Positions 23,448 to 32,647 of a DNA stretch of 64,000 bases are shown here, piece by piece. A program made the position numbers and the translations under genes. Position 1 is the first letter of the stretch. Each line of letters starts with the position of its first letter. Location of the stretch: assembly GCA_045594245.1 (NCBI GenBank), contig JAZNYG010000009.1, positions 4,849 to 68,848 of the forward strand, read 5' to 3'. The notes under the pieces are model-generated. The model saw nothing but the letters and a program-made list of their open reading frames with translations. It was not told where the DNA came from and made no database searches. The DNA comes from UBA1189 sp045594245 (GTDB lineage Bacteria > Bacteroidota > Bacteroidia > Bacteroidales > Bacteroidaceae).

Positions 23448-25502
23448 ATGAGGAAGGTTTTAGGTGTATCTCTTTTGCTGATAGTAGCTCTTACATCCTG
23501 TGTTCATCACACTGAAGTATTGTCGGTCATTCCTGTTCCTTTAGAGGTTGGTTTGCAACGAGGTGTATTTGCCTTGGATGAACAGACACAGCTATGGGTC
23601 GATGCTCCTGAGGCCGACAAGGATTTGCTCGTTGGATGTGTGGATTCATCGCCATTGAAGGTGGCGGTGGCTTCTGAACGTCCTACACGGAACGCCTTGT
23701 TTCTGGAGGTGGTAGACGCACATCCTCAACTGAACTCCCCTGAAGGTTATGTACTGACCATTCAGAAGGATGGGGTGGTGGCTCAGGCTTTGTCGGGGGC
23801 AGGACTATTTTATGCTCTGCAGACACTTGTGCAGTTGATGGACGAGGAGTGTAACCTCCCTCTGGGCACTATAGTCGACTGTCCGCGCTTTGCCTATCGG
23901 GGTATGATGATTGACGTGTCGCGTCACTTCTTCGGTGTGGATTTTCTCAAGAAGCAGATCGATGCCATGGCTTATTATAAACTCAATCACCTGCACTTGC
24001 ATCTGACAGATGCTGCAGGTTGGCGCTTGGAGATAAAGCGCTATCCGAGGCTTACGGAGCTGGCCGCATGGCGTACGGATACTCTGTGGAAAGACTGGTG
24101 GAATGGTGGTCGTCAGTATATGGAGCGAGGCACTGAAGGTGCCTATGGCGGTTACTACACGCAAGATCAAATACGTGAGATTGTCGAGTATGCTCGTGAA
24201 CATTATATTACCGTTGTGCCCGAGATTGAGATGCCCTCGCATTCCGAAGAGGTGCTGGTGGCCTATCCCGAGCTGTCGTGCTCGCACGAGCCCTACAAGG
24301 AGTCAGACTTCTGTGTGGGCAATGAGCAGGTGTTTGAGTTTCTGGAGAACGTGCTGACCGAGGTAATGGAGCTCTTCTCATCACCTTATATACATATAGG
24401 AGGCGATGAGGCCAGCAAGCAATCGTGGAAGAGCTGTCCCCGTTGTCAGGCGCGTATGGAGGCTGAGGGGCTTGCTGATGTGGATGAACTACAGAGCTAT
24501 CTGATACATCGTATCGAGGCCTTCCTGAACGCTCATGGCCGCACGCTCCTTGGATGGGACGAGATTCTTGACGGCGGCTTGGCACCGAATGCCATGGTGA
24601 TGTCGTGGCGTGGCACCGAGGGTGGTCTCAAGGCCATGGCTATGGGGCACCGTGCCATTATGACCCCGGGCGAGTATTGCTACCTTGATGCCTATCAGGA
24701 TGCACCTCACTCGCAGCCCGAGGCCTTTGGCGGCTATCTTCCCCTGCAGAAAGTCTATGCTTTCGACCCGTTGTCCGACACGATATCCGAGGCACAGCGT
24801 ACATTGCTCTATGGCTTGCAGGGCAACCTGTTTGCCGAGTATATCCCCACGGAGGAACACATGGAGTATATGGCCTATCCTCGTATCTTGGCGTTGGCTG
24901 AGGTGGCTTGGAGCCTTCCTGCAAACAAGGATTACGATGATTTCCGCAGGCGTGCCATGAAGGCCGTTGACGAGTTGCGCGGCAAGGGCTATCATCCCTT
25001 CGATCTACGCAACGAAGTTGGCAACCGCCCCGGTGCCGACAAGCCCTTGACGCACCTTGGGGTGGGGAAGAGAGTTGCCTATGTAGATGGCTCGGCCTAT
25101 TATAGTGGATATACGGCTGGAGGCGATACCGCCCTGGTCGACGGATTGCGTGGCGGATGGACCTATGGCGACAAACGCTGGCAAGGCTTCCTCGGGCGCA
25201 AGGGAGTGGATGTGATAATTGACTTGGAGTATTCTCAGCCTGTGACGTCGGTTAGTGCAGACTTCATGCAGATATGTGGCCCGGGTGTATTCATGCCGGC
25301 ACAGATTATCATATCCTCCTCTCTTGATGGAGAACATTTTACCGAGCTGAAGCGTATCGACAATGAGGTGGTGCGCGACGATGCAGTCACCTTTACCACC
25401 TTTGGCTGGGATGGCTCTGTGGAGGCTCGATACATTCGCTATCAGGCCGTGCGCAGCGATTTCGGCGGCTTCCTTTTTGTGGATGAGGTGGTGGTAGAAT
25501 GA
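23448..25502 (+). CDS. GH20 beta-N-acetylhexosaminidase, lipoprotein
   Basis: The 684-residue protein has a lipobox (IVALTSC), an N-terminal GH20b domain (~25-140) and a GH20 barrel (~145-500) with RGMMIDVSRHFF, HLHLTDAAGWRLEIK and the catalytic pair in HIGGDEASKQSW (Asp319-Glu320). A C-terminal region (~530-684) resembles a discoidin-like (F5/8) carbohydrate-binding fold ending in ARYIRYQAV. It should remove terminal GlcNAc or GalNAc from glycoproteins or chitin fragments in the periplasm or at the surface. It appears monocistronic, and the tRNA cluster behind it runs on the opposite strand. Confidence 0.93.
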   Translation: MRKVLGVSLLLIVALTSCVHHTEVLSVIPVPLEVGLQRGVFALDEQTQLWVDAPEADKDLLVGCVDSSPLKVAVASERPTRNALFLEVVDAHPQLNSPEGYVLTIQKDGVVAQALSGAGLFYALQTLVQLMDEECNLPLGTIVDCPRFAYRGMMIDVSRHFFGVDFLKKQIDAMAYYKLNHLHLHLTDAAGWRLEIKRYPRLTELAAWRTDTLWKDWWNGGRQYMERGTEGAYGGYYTQDQIREIVEYAREHYITVVPEIEMPSHSEEVLVAYPELSCSHEPYKESDFCVGNEQVFEFLENVLTEVMELFSSPYIHIGGDEASKQSWKSCPRCQARMEAEGLADVDELQSYLIHRIEAFLNAHGRTLLGWDEILDGGLAPNAMVMSWRGTEGGLKAMAMGHRAIMTPGEYCYLDAYQDAPHSQPEAFGGYLPLQKVYAFDPLSDTISEAQRTLLYGLQGNLFAEYIPTEEHMEYMAYPRILALAEVAWSLPANKDYDDFRRRAMKAVDELRGKGYHPFDLRNEVGNRPGADKPLTHLGVGKRVAYVDGSAYYSGYTAGGDTALVDGLRGGWTYGDKRWQGFLGRKGVDVIIDLEYSQPVTSVSADFMQICGPGVFMPAQIIISSSLDGEHFTELKRIDNEVVRDDAVTFTTFGWDGSVEARYIRYQAVRSDFGGFLFVDEVVVE

Positions 25503-25515
25503 TTTAAAATAAAAA

Positions 25516-25539
25516 AGAGGCCTAATGCCTTAGACCTCT
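25516..25539 (-). terminator. terminator of the tRNA cluster
   Basis: On the minus strand AGAGG...CCTCT flanks an inner stem TCTAA/TTAGG-like and is followed by a T-run (25515-25504). The orientation fits the end of the tRNA transcript. Confidence 0.65.
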
Positions 25540-25544
25540 CTGTG

Positions 25545-25617
25545 AGCGGAAAACGAGACTCGAACTCGCGACCCCAACCTTGGCAAGGTTGTGCTCTACC
25601 AACTGAGCTATTTCCGC
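25545..25617 (-). tRNA. tRNA-Gly(GCC)
   Basis: The 73-base cloverleaf has acceptor GCGGAAA/TTTCCGC, D-arm AGCTCAGTTGGTAGAGC, anticodon loop CTTGCCAAG (GCC), T-arm GTTCGAGTC and discriminator U. It is identical to the copy at 25876-25948. CCA is not encoded. Confidence 0.96.
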
Positions 25618-25635
25618 AATTTGCTTAGTTTTTGG

Positions 25636-25719
25636 TGAAGAGAATGAGACTCGAACTCACACGACCCAACGGTCACTACCCCCTCAAAGTAGCGCGTCTA
25701 CCAATTCCGCCATCTCTCC
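25636..25719 (-). tRNA. tRNA-Leu(GAG)
   Basis: The 84-base class II tRNA has acceptor GGAGAGA/TCTCTTC, anticodon loop TTGAGGG (GAG), a long variable arm and T-arm GTTCGAGTC. The three bases after the discriminator happen to read CCA. Confidence 0.95.
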
Positions 25720-25752
25720 ATTGTTCATTAAGTCAAATACTCGTTTGGTTTG

Positions 25753-25833
25753 TGCCCAGAACAGGACTCGAACCTGCACGTCTCTCAACACTCGCACCTG
25801 AAACGAGCGCGTCTACCATTCCGCCACCTGGGC
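25753..25833 (-). tRNA. tRNA-Leu(CAG)
   Basis: The 81-base class II tRNA has acceptor GCCCAGG paired with TCTGGGC, anticodon loop TTCAGGT (CAG), a variable arm and T-arm GTTCGAGTC. Confidence 0.95.
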
Positions 25834-25875
25834 TTACACCGACTCATCGGTTGTAGACACAAATTCAAACTTGTG

Positions 25876-25948
25876 AGCGGAAAACGAGACTCGAACTCGC
25901 GACCCCAACCTTGGCAAGGTTGTGCTCTACCAACTGAGCTATTTCCGC
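25876..25948 (-). tRNA. tRNA-Gly(GCC), first gene of the cluster
   Basis: It is identical to the tRNA at 25545-25617, including about 10 flanking bases on each side combined (86 bp repeat, 25872-25957 versus 25541-25626). It is closest to the cluster promoter. Confidence 0.96.
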
Positions 25949-26002
25949 AATTTGCTTTGCAATATTTCAAAGAACAAACGGTGTCGTTCCGTTTTGCGAG
26001 TG

Positions 26003-26033
26003 CAAAGGTACTGCTTTTTTGTGAACCACCAAA
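26003..26033 (-). promoter_or_regulatory. promoter of the Gly-Leu-Leu-Gly tRNA cluster
   Basis: On the minus strand TTTG (26033-26030), 19 bases and TACCTTTG (26010-26003) match the consensus fully, 55 bases before the first tRNA. Confidence 0.75.
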
Positions 26034-26151
26034 CTTTTCTGCAAAAAAAAACTCTTTTTGTTGTTTTTTTTCTCTTCCGTGTCTGTTTGGAGCTTTTTCT
26101 TGCTCAAATATGATCGATGCAAGCGCTATAAGAGTAATTTTTGATTATTTA

Positions 26152-27006
26152 TTATCTATTGCTCTCGAAGGCTTTGTACTCACCCAATATTGTCAGTTCC
26201 TTTGTTAGTGGCCTTACGGCATCAATACTTTGATGAAAACGGGTATAGTCATCAAATGTAACATCGACGTAGAACATATATTCCCACTCTCGCCCAATGA
26301 TAGGAAGAGATTGTATCTTTGTTAAGTTGATGCGATAGAAAGTGAATATTGATAGTATTTGGGATAGGCTACCCTCTTGATGGGGTAGGGAGAATACAAT
26401 GCTTGCTTTGTCGGTATGGCGTTGTATGCATCCCTCTGCCCGCAGTTCATCGGCACGCCAACGGTCGGCTACCACGAGGAAGCGGGTAAAGTTGTGCTTG
26501 TTTGTCTCGATGTTCTCTTGTAGTATGTGTAGTCCATACATATTTGCAGCATGGATAGAACATATCGCGGCATGTCCATGGAGGCTTTTTCCCTTAATCT
26601 CTTTAGCACTGAGCGCTGTGTCCTCTGCTTGCACCGCTTTAAGTTCAGGATGGTGTTGGAGGAATGTTTCGCACTGTGCCAAAGCAACAGGGTGGGAGTG
26701 TACCTCTTTTAGGTCGCTCCAGTCCTCATCGGGCAAACAGCAGATGCAGTGTGCTATACGTAATTTCTGCTCACCAACAATCATGACACCACTATTGCGC
26801 AACAGTTCATAGTTGTGTAAAAGGCTACCTGCAATCGTGTTCTCTATAGCTACTAAAGCTACGATGTTGCTGTCCGAGGAAATGGCCTCAAATACTTCAT
26901 TGAATGTCTCGCAACAGATGAGCTCAATATTTTCATCCTTAAAAAACAGCTTCGTAGCAATGTCGTGATACGAGCCTTCAAATCCTTGTATAGCTACTCT
27001 TTTCAT
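26152..27006 (-). CDS. pheA: prephenate dehydratase
   Basis: The 284-residue enzyme matches stand-alone prephenate dehydratase: RVAIQGFEGSYHDIATK at the start, VAIENTIAGSLLHNYELL, and NFTRFLVV (the catalytic TRF motif) near residue 180. A C-terminal ACT domain (~200-275) has EGSLSQILSIFTFYRINLTKIQSLP, the usual phenylalanine-binding GALxxxL/ESRP region in variant form. It converts prephenate to phenylpyruvate in the cytosol; feedback control by phenylalanine is expected from the ACT domain. A -7-like TACTTTTG (27022-27015, minus) lies close to the start. There is no room for a leader peptide attenuator. Confidence 0.93.
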   Translation of the reverse strand: MKRVAIQGFEGSYHDIATKLFFKDENIELICCETFNEVFEAISSDSNIVALVAIENTIAGSLLHNYELLRNSGVMIVGEQKLRIAHCICCLPDEDWSDLKEVHSHPVALAQCETFLQHHPELKAVQAEDTALSAKEIKGKSLHGHAAICSIHAANMYGLHILQENIETNKHNFTRFLVVADRWRADELRAEGCIQRHTDKASIVFSLPHQEGSLSQILSIFTFYRINLTKIQSLPIIGREWEYMFYVDVTFDDYTRFHQSIDAVRPLTKELTILGEYKAFESNR

Positions 27007-27237
27007 ATCTTTTGCAAAAGTAGTGAAAAAAACGATTCAGAGAAGATAAATGTATGCATACTTCTGGATGTTTTTTGTATAAATGACCAATTGCCTATAT
27101 TATTAACGCTGTTTAGAAATAGGTTCGTATATGTTGAAAATGGCATTGATATGATGTTTTTGGAGGATTTTGTTATATGGGTTTTCATTGTTAATTTGTA
27201 TTTTTGCAAAAAAATAAGGGTTTGTTTTATTGATAAT

Positions 27238-30039
27238 ATGAAAAGAAAAGCGCTATCATTTATTGTTGCTTGCCTGCTGCCTCTGTCCGTACTTGCACAA
27301 AATGGTAAGGAGATGGAGTTCCAGACGTGGGCGCTCACCCCACCGATGGGTTGGAATTCGTGGGATTGCTTTGGTCCTACAGTCGTGGAGAGTGAGGTAA
27401 AGGCCAATGCCGACTATATGGCCGAGCATTTGGCTGAGTATGGATGGGAATATGTGGTGGTAGATATCCGCTGGTTTGTCGAGAACGACAAGGCTGGAGG
27501 GTATAACCAGACTAATCCCATATACGTATACGATGAGTATGGACGTTATACTCCTGCTGTTAATCGCTTCCCATCGGCTGCCAATGGTAAGGGGTTCAAG
27601 CCGTTGGCCGATTATGTACATAGTAAAGGGCTGAAGTTTGGCATACATATCATGCGCGGACTACCCAAAATAGCAGCTCAGAAGAAGCTACCCGTGAAAG
27701 GGGCTGATGGTATCACTTGTGATATGATTGCCAACAATGATTCTGCTTGCACGTGGCTGCGCGATAATTATAAGGTAGACTACTCGAAACCGGGTGCACA
27801 GGAGTATTATAATTCTATTTTTGAACTCTATGCCGAGTGGGGAGTCGACTTTATCAAGATTGACGATATCGCTCGTCCGTACCATAAGGCAGAGATTGAG
27901 ATGATACGTCGTGCCATTGACCATTGCGGTCGACCTATCGTGTTGAGCATTTCACCGGGTGAGACTCCTTTGGGTGAGGTGGAGCACGTGAAGACGCATG
28001 CCAATATGTGGCGTACGGTCGATGACTTTTGGGACAATTGGAGTCAGCTCAACTACCAGTTCCAGGTGTGTGCAAAGTGGGCTCCTCATATCGCTCCCGG
28101 TACTTGGCCCGATGCCGATATGCTGCCGCTAGGACGCATCAGCATACGTGGCGAACGTGGTGCTGAGCGTTGGTGTGGATTTACGGAGGATGAGCAATAC
28201 ACGATGATGAATCTGTGGACTATCTTTAAGTCGCCATTGATGTATGGAGGCCATCTGCCCAAGAATCGCGATGAGGACAATCGCTTGCTTACCAATCGGG
28301 ATGTACTATATATGCACAGATACTCTGCTGGTAACCATCAACTTAGTAGAGAAGATAACCGTATCGTCTGGACAGCTGACGACCCCGCCAATGGAGACAA
28401 GTTTGTGGCGCTCTTTAATGCTGGTGGTGCGGAGTATGTGAATCCCAAGAATGCCATCTATCGTAGTGGTACCATATCTTACCTTACGACTGGTTATGCC
28501 ACCGATGTGGAGGCTGTTATCCCTGAGGGAAGCACTACTCTGGTCTTGATTGCTACTGATGGAGGTGATAGTTACGATTGCGACCATGCCGACTGGATAA
28601 ATCCTACTGTGACATTAGCTGACGGTACCACTATAGACCTTACAAAGCAGGGCTATGTGCATGGTACCTGCGGATGGGGAAGTATACATACCAATAAGAA
28701 CCTTAATGGTGGCTCCTTGGTGATTGATGGGAAGACTTATCAGAAGGGATTTGCCACACACGCCAATTCGATGCTACTCTTTGATATTCCTGCTAATGCC
28801 GTGAAGTTTACTGCCAAGGCGGGCTTGGACAAGACGGGTACCGATCAGGGAAGCAAGTCGTCGGTAGAGTTTATGGTATTTACTGAAGACCCTACCTATC
28901 GTGAGGAGGTGACCGATAGCAATGCTGGCTCCAAGGTGCTGCGTGTGGATCCTGCTAAGCAACTTGCTACTAGTGGGCTGGTAAGCCGCAAAGCTGAGAA
29001 TCGAAATGGGCAAACCCTGCAAGCCGATATTGCTGGTGCCGATAAACTATACCTCGTAGTGACTAACGGAGGCGATGGCCTCGGTTATGATCATGCCGAC
29101 TGGGCCAATCCTGTACTTGTTGATGCCGAAGGTAATGAAACAGCCTTGGGCGATATCTTGAATTGGGATGCCAATCCCATCAACGGTTGGAACTCACCGC
29201 GCAAGAACCGGAGTAATGACGGCAATGCCATTCGTGTGAAGGGAACTACCTATGCCAAGGGATTCGGTACGAATGCTCCTTCGATGCTGACCTTTACCCT
29301 ACCGGAAGGGCACGAGTATGTTGCTTTCAAGTCTGTGGTAGGCTATGATGATGAGGTGAAGAATGCCCCTTCGGGCTCGAATGTGACAATGGAGTTCCGT
29401 ATCTTTACCGAAGACCCTGCTCCTGTCAGCTACGATGTTGTCCCACTTGATCTCACGACTTTGGGCTTTGCCCCCGATCAGCCATGCCTGTTGACCGAGA
29501 TGTGGCAGGGAAAGCCGATGGGCACCTTTGTCAATGCAGAGTATGCCGATACGATCTATGCTCACGGTAGTCGTCTATATAGGGTCAGTGCAACCGAACG
29601 TGCCGATGTGGCGAGTGTAGCCATTGAGACAAATGCCGAGCAGCAGGTAGGAATGCCATTTGATATCGCCGTGAGTGTGAGTGGAGCAACGGAGGGCTAC
29701 ATACAGCTTCGTTGTGACAACCGTATCATTGGCACTCTTACACTTGATGCTGATGGTAAGGCGGTATACACATGCAGGCAGATGCAGCCTGGCACTTATA
29801 CTTTCAAGGCACTTTATAGTGGTACTACAAGTATTGCCAATGCTACGTCTGAGCCGCTTGTCATCTCTGTAAAAGGCGAAACGTCGATAGATATGCTATC
29901 TGACGATGGAAAGCAGAATCTCTCCGATGTGGTATATACACTTGATGGACGCAAGGTCGCAGGTGCCTCTGTATATGGTGAATCGCCTCTACAGAGCGGC
30001 ATATATATATGTAAAGGAGAGAAAATCCTGATAGAATGA
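27238..30039 (+). CDS. GH27 alpha-galactosidase-like enzyme with two NPCBM domains
   Basis: The 933-residue protein starts at MKRKALSF; the open frame further upstream has no signal. After a signal peptide (VACLLPLSVLAQ) comes a GH27 barrel (~28-400): LTPPMGWNSWDCFG, VVVDIRWF, VDFIKIDDIARP (nucleophile Asp) and ISPGETPLG. Two NPCBM-type carbohydrate-binding domains follow at ~440-570 and ~580-725, each with a DHADW..P start, YxKGFxTxxxSML and EFxxFTEDP. The C-terminus ends in YTLDGRKV...GIYICKGEKILI, a secretion-tail-like element common in Bacteroidales. It should release terminal alpha-galactose, or a related sugar, outside the cell. It leads an operon with GH2 and DPP7. Confidence 0.9.
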   Translation: MKRKALSFIVACLLPLSVLAQNGKEMEFQTWALTPPMGWNSWDCFGPTVVESEVKANADYMAEHLAEYGWEYVVVDIRWFVENDKAGGYNQTNPIYVYDEYGRYTPAVNRFPSAANGKGFKPLADYVHSKGLKFGIHIMRGLPKIAAQKKLPVKGADGITCDMIANNDSACTWLRDNYKVDYSKPGAQEYYNSIFELYAEWGVDFIKIDDIARPYHKAEIEMIRRAIDHCGRPIVLSISPGETPLGEVEHVKTHANMWRTVDDFWDNWSQLNYQFQVCAKWAPHIAPGTWPDADMLPLGRISIRGERGAERWCGFTEDEQYTMMNLWTIFKSPLMYGGHLPKNRDEDNRLLTNRDVLYMHRYSAGNHQLSREDNRIVWTADDPANGDKFVALFNAGGAEYVNPKNAIYRSGTISYLTTGYATDVEAVIPEGSTTLVLIATDGGDSYDCDHADWINPTVTLADGTTIDLTKQGYVHGTCGWGSIHTNKNLNGGSLVIDGKTYQKGFATHANSMLLFDIPANAVKFTAKAGLDKTGTDQGSKSSVEFMVFTEDPTYREEVTDSNAGSKVLRVDPAKQLATSGLVSRKAENRNGQTLQADIAGADKLYLVVTNGGDGLGYDHADWANPVLVDAEGNETALGDILNWDANPINGWNSPRKNRSNDGNAIRVKGTTYAKGFGTNAPSMLTFTLPEGHEYVAFKSVVGYDDEVKNAPSGSNVTMEFRIFTEDPAPVSYDVVPLDLTTLGFAPDQPCLLTEMWQGKPMGTFVNAEYADTIYAHGSRLYRVSATERADVASVAIETNAEQQVGMPFDIAVSVSGATEGYIQLRCDNRIIGTLTLDADGKAVYTCRQMQPGTYTFKALYSGTTSIANATSEPLVISVKGETSIDMLSDDGKQNLSDVVYTLDGRKVAGASVYGESPLQSGIYICKGEKILIE

Positions 30040-30066
30040 CGATTGAAAACCCTATAATATGTAAAA

Positions 30067-32622
30067 ATGATGAAAAAGTTATTTCTGTTATGTGCCGTTG
30101 CGTTGAGCCTCTTCTCATGTGCTCCCAACGAGGAATATATCGACCTGAGTGGTGTTTGGCAGTTCGCTCTTGATAGGGAGGGATTGGTGAAACCTGGCGA
30201 TGCAATGAGTGATACGATAGTGCTTCCGGGCACTACCGATACCAACCGTAAGGGAGATGCTATAGCGTGGAAGGGTGAGACTACCCATCTCTCGCGCCCA
30301 TACTCCTATAAGGGACGGGCGTGGTATCGCCGCACGGTGACCATCCCCGAAAAGTGGGCGGGCAAGAATGTCTACTTGACACTGGAGCGTACCAAGCCCT
30401 CTGAGGTGTATGTGGATGGCGTATTGGTAGGCTCGGCCAATAACATCTCTACTCCCCAGCGATTTGATCTCACGGTTGCGCTCACTCCCGGCGTGCATGA
30501 ACTGGCCATCATGGTCGACAATGGCAGTGGTGTGCCCTGGCAGGTATATGACAGCAGCCATGCTTATACAGAGAATACGCAAACCAACTGGAACGGTATC
30601 ATCGGTGAGATTGCTCTCACCACCTCACTGCCTGAGAAGGAGGCGATTCCCGTGCACCCGGCCTTCAAGGACTTCCACATCGAGGGACAGCAGTTCTTTG
30701 CGGGTGGTCATCCCATCTACCTCCGTGGCAGGCACGATGCGTGTGTATGGCCTCTGACAGGTCATGTGGCTATGGATGTGGACTCGTGGCGACACTATTT
30801 CAAAGTGTGCGAGGAGTATGGTCTAAATCACGTGCGTTTCCATTCGTGGTGTCCTCCCGAAGCGGCTTTCGTGGCTGCCGACGAGTATGGCATCTACCTG
30901 CAGCCCGAACTACCGTTCTGGGGCGACGTCAATCCCAAGGATACGGTGCTGATGGATTTTCTCATGGCCGAGGGCGAGGCTATCATGCGTGAGTATGCCC
31001 ATCATCCCTCGTTCCGCATGTTTGCGCTGGGCAACGAATTGCGTGGCAGCATCCCCAAGATGACGGAGTTTATCGAGCACTTCCGCGCGATGGCTCCCGA
31101 TAAGATATACACGCTCAGCTCCAACTACTATCTGGGCTATCAGGGTGTGAAGCCCGGTATGGACTTCTTCGTCACCTGCCGTGTAGGCGGTGAGGGATGG
31201 GGCAACTACGGCACCCATACACGCGGCTCCTTCTCCTTTGCCGATGCCGCCGACGGAGGTATGATCAATCATTTCTATCCCAACACGCGGATGAACTTTG
31301 AAGAGGGATGTTCGCTTGCCGAGGTGCCCATCATCTCGCATGAGACGGCCCAGTTTCAGACCTACCCCAACTACGACGAGATAGCCAAATACACGGGCGT
31401 GCTCTATCCTTATAATATGGAGATCTTCCGCGACCGACTGGAGAAGGCGGGCATGGCCGACCAGGCCAAGGCTTTCCACCAAGCCAGCGGTCAGTGGTCG
31501 CTACGCCTCTACAAGCAGGACATCGAGATGGACCTGCGCACACCGAATATGGCAGGATTCCAGCTGCTCGACCTGCAGGACTATCCGGGGCAGGGTAGTG
31601 CGTATGTAGGTATTCTCGATGCTTTCCTCGATACCAAGGGCATGTGCACTGCTGAGGAGTGGCGCGGATTCTGCGCTCCTGTGGTGCCCCTGCTCATTGC
31701 CGATAAGTTCTGCTACACCAACGATGAGGTGCTGCATGCCGATATCCAGATTGCCAACTATGGCGAGGAGAGTCTGAAGGGAAAGACCGTGACCTGGAGC
31801 CTTGGCGAAAAGAGCGGCGCTATCGTGGTGCCAACCGATGAGTTTGGACTCATCGATGCCGGTGTGCTCGACATACCCTTGGCAGACTACCAGCAGGCCA
31901 CTCAGCTGAAGCTGACACTGCAGGTCGAGGGGAATAAGGAGTGCAACACGTATGACATCTGGGTATATCCTGCAAAGAACGATCTCGAAAAGCTGAAGGA
32001 GAAGGTTCTCATCACCCGCACCTTGACGGCCGATGTGGCCCATCGCCTCGAGAATGGCGAGTCGGTACTGCTCATGCCCGATGCCTCGGAGCAAACCGTG
32101 GGTGGACTCTTCCAAACCGACTACTGGAACTACCGCATGTTTAAGACCATCTCGGAGAACAACAATCGCCACGTCTCACCCGGCACACTGGGCATCCTCA
32201 CCGATCCTGCGCACCCCCTCTTTGCCAGCTTCCCCACCGAGATGCATACCAACTGGCAATGGTTCCCCGTGGTCAAGGCAAGCCACCCCTTCAAGTTGGA
32301 CAATACGGCGGCCGACTACCGCCCCATCGTGCAGGTTATCGACAATATCGAGCGCAACCACAAGCTGGGCCTCGTATTTGAGTTTGCCGTGGGCAAGGGC
32401 AAGCTGCTCGTGGTGATGAGCGACCTGGAAAAGGCTGCTGAATATCCCGAGGGTGAGCAGTTCTACCTGAGTGTGCTCCGCTACATGACCTCGCAGCACT
32501 TTGCTCCGAAGACGGCTATCACCGTGGCCGACTTCCATCGTCTGATGACGACACCCGTGGTGGCTGGCGAGATAGGCAAGCTCAACAATATATCGCCCTA
32601 TAAGGCTGAAGACTATAAATAA
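30067..32622 (+). CDS. GH2 glycoside hydrolase, lipoprotein
   Basis: The 851-residue protein has a lipobox (LSLFSCAP), a GH2 sugar-binding domain (~25-190: DLSGVWQFALD, LPGTTDTNRKG, YKGRAWYRRTVTIP), a linker sandwich and a TIM barrel. The general acid is Glu324 in ALGNELRGS and the likely nucleophile is Glu426 in ISHETAQFQTYP. The C-terminal part (~600-851) is beta-rich. The substrate is not certain; the divergent nucleophile motif argues against a plain beta-galactosidase. The start codon is 27 bases after the GH27 stop and the next gene follows after 25 bases, so the three form an operon. Confidence 0.88.
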   Translation: MMKKLFLLCAVALSLFSCAPNEEYIDLSGVWQFALDREGLVKPGDAMSDTIVLPGTTDTNRKGDAIAWKGETTHLSRPYSYKGRAWYRRTVTIPEKWAGKNVYLTLERTKPSEVYVDGVLVGSANNISTPQRFDLTVALTPGVHELAIMVDNGSGVPWQVYDSSHAYTENTQTNWNGIIGEIALTTSLPEKEAIPVHPAFKDFHIEGQQFFAGGHPIYLRGRHDACVWPLTGHVAMDVDSWRHYFKVCEEYGLNHVRFHSWCPPEAAFVAADEYGIYLQPELPFWGDVNPKDTVLMDFLMAEGEAIMREYAHHPSFRMFALGNELRGSIPKMTEFIEHFRAMAPDKIYTLSSNYYLGYQGVKPGMDFFVTCRVGGEGWGNYGTHTRGSFSFADAADGGMINHFYPNTRMNFEEGCSLAEVPIISHETAQFQTYPNYDEIAKYTGVLYPYNMEIFRDRLEKAGMADQAKAFHQASGQWSLRLYKQDIEMDLRTPNMAGFQLLDLQDYPGQGSAYVGILDAFLDTKGMCTAEEWRGFCAPVVPLLIADKFCYTNDEVLHADIQIANYGEESLKGKTVTWSLGEKSGAIVVPTDEFGLIDAGVLDIPLADYQQATQLKLTLQVEGNKECNTYDIWVYPAKNDLEKLKEKVLITRTLTADVAHRLENGESVLLMPDASEQTVGGLFQTDYWNYRMFKTISENNNRHVSPGTLGILTDPAHPLFASFPTEMHTNWQWFPVVKASHPFKLDNTAADYRPIVQVIDNIERNHKLGLVFEFAVGKGKLLVVMSDLEKAAEYPEGEQFYLSVLRYMTSQHFAPKTAITVADFHRLMTTPVVAGEIGKLNNISPYKAEDYK

Positions 32623-32647
32623 CTAACGACAATAAAACAAATCGACA

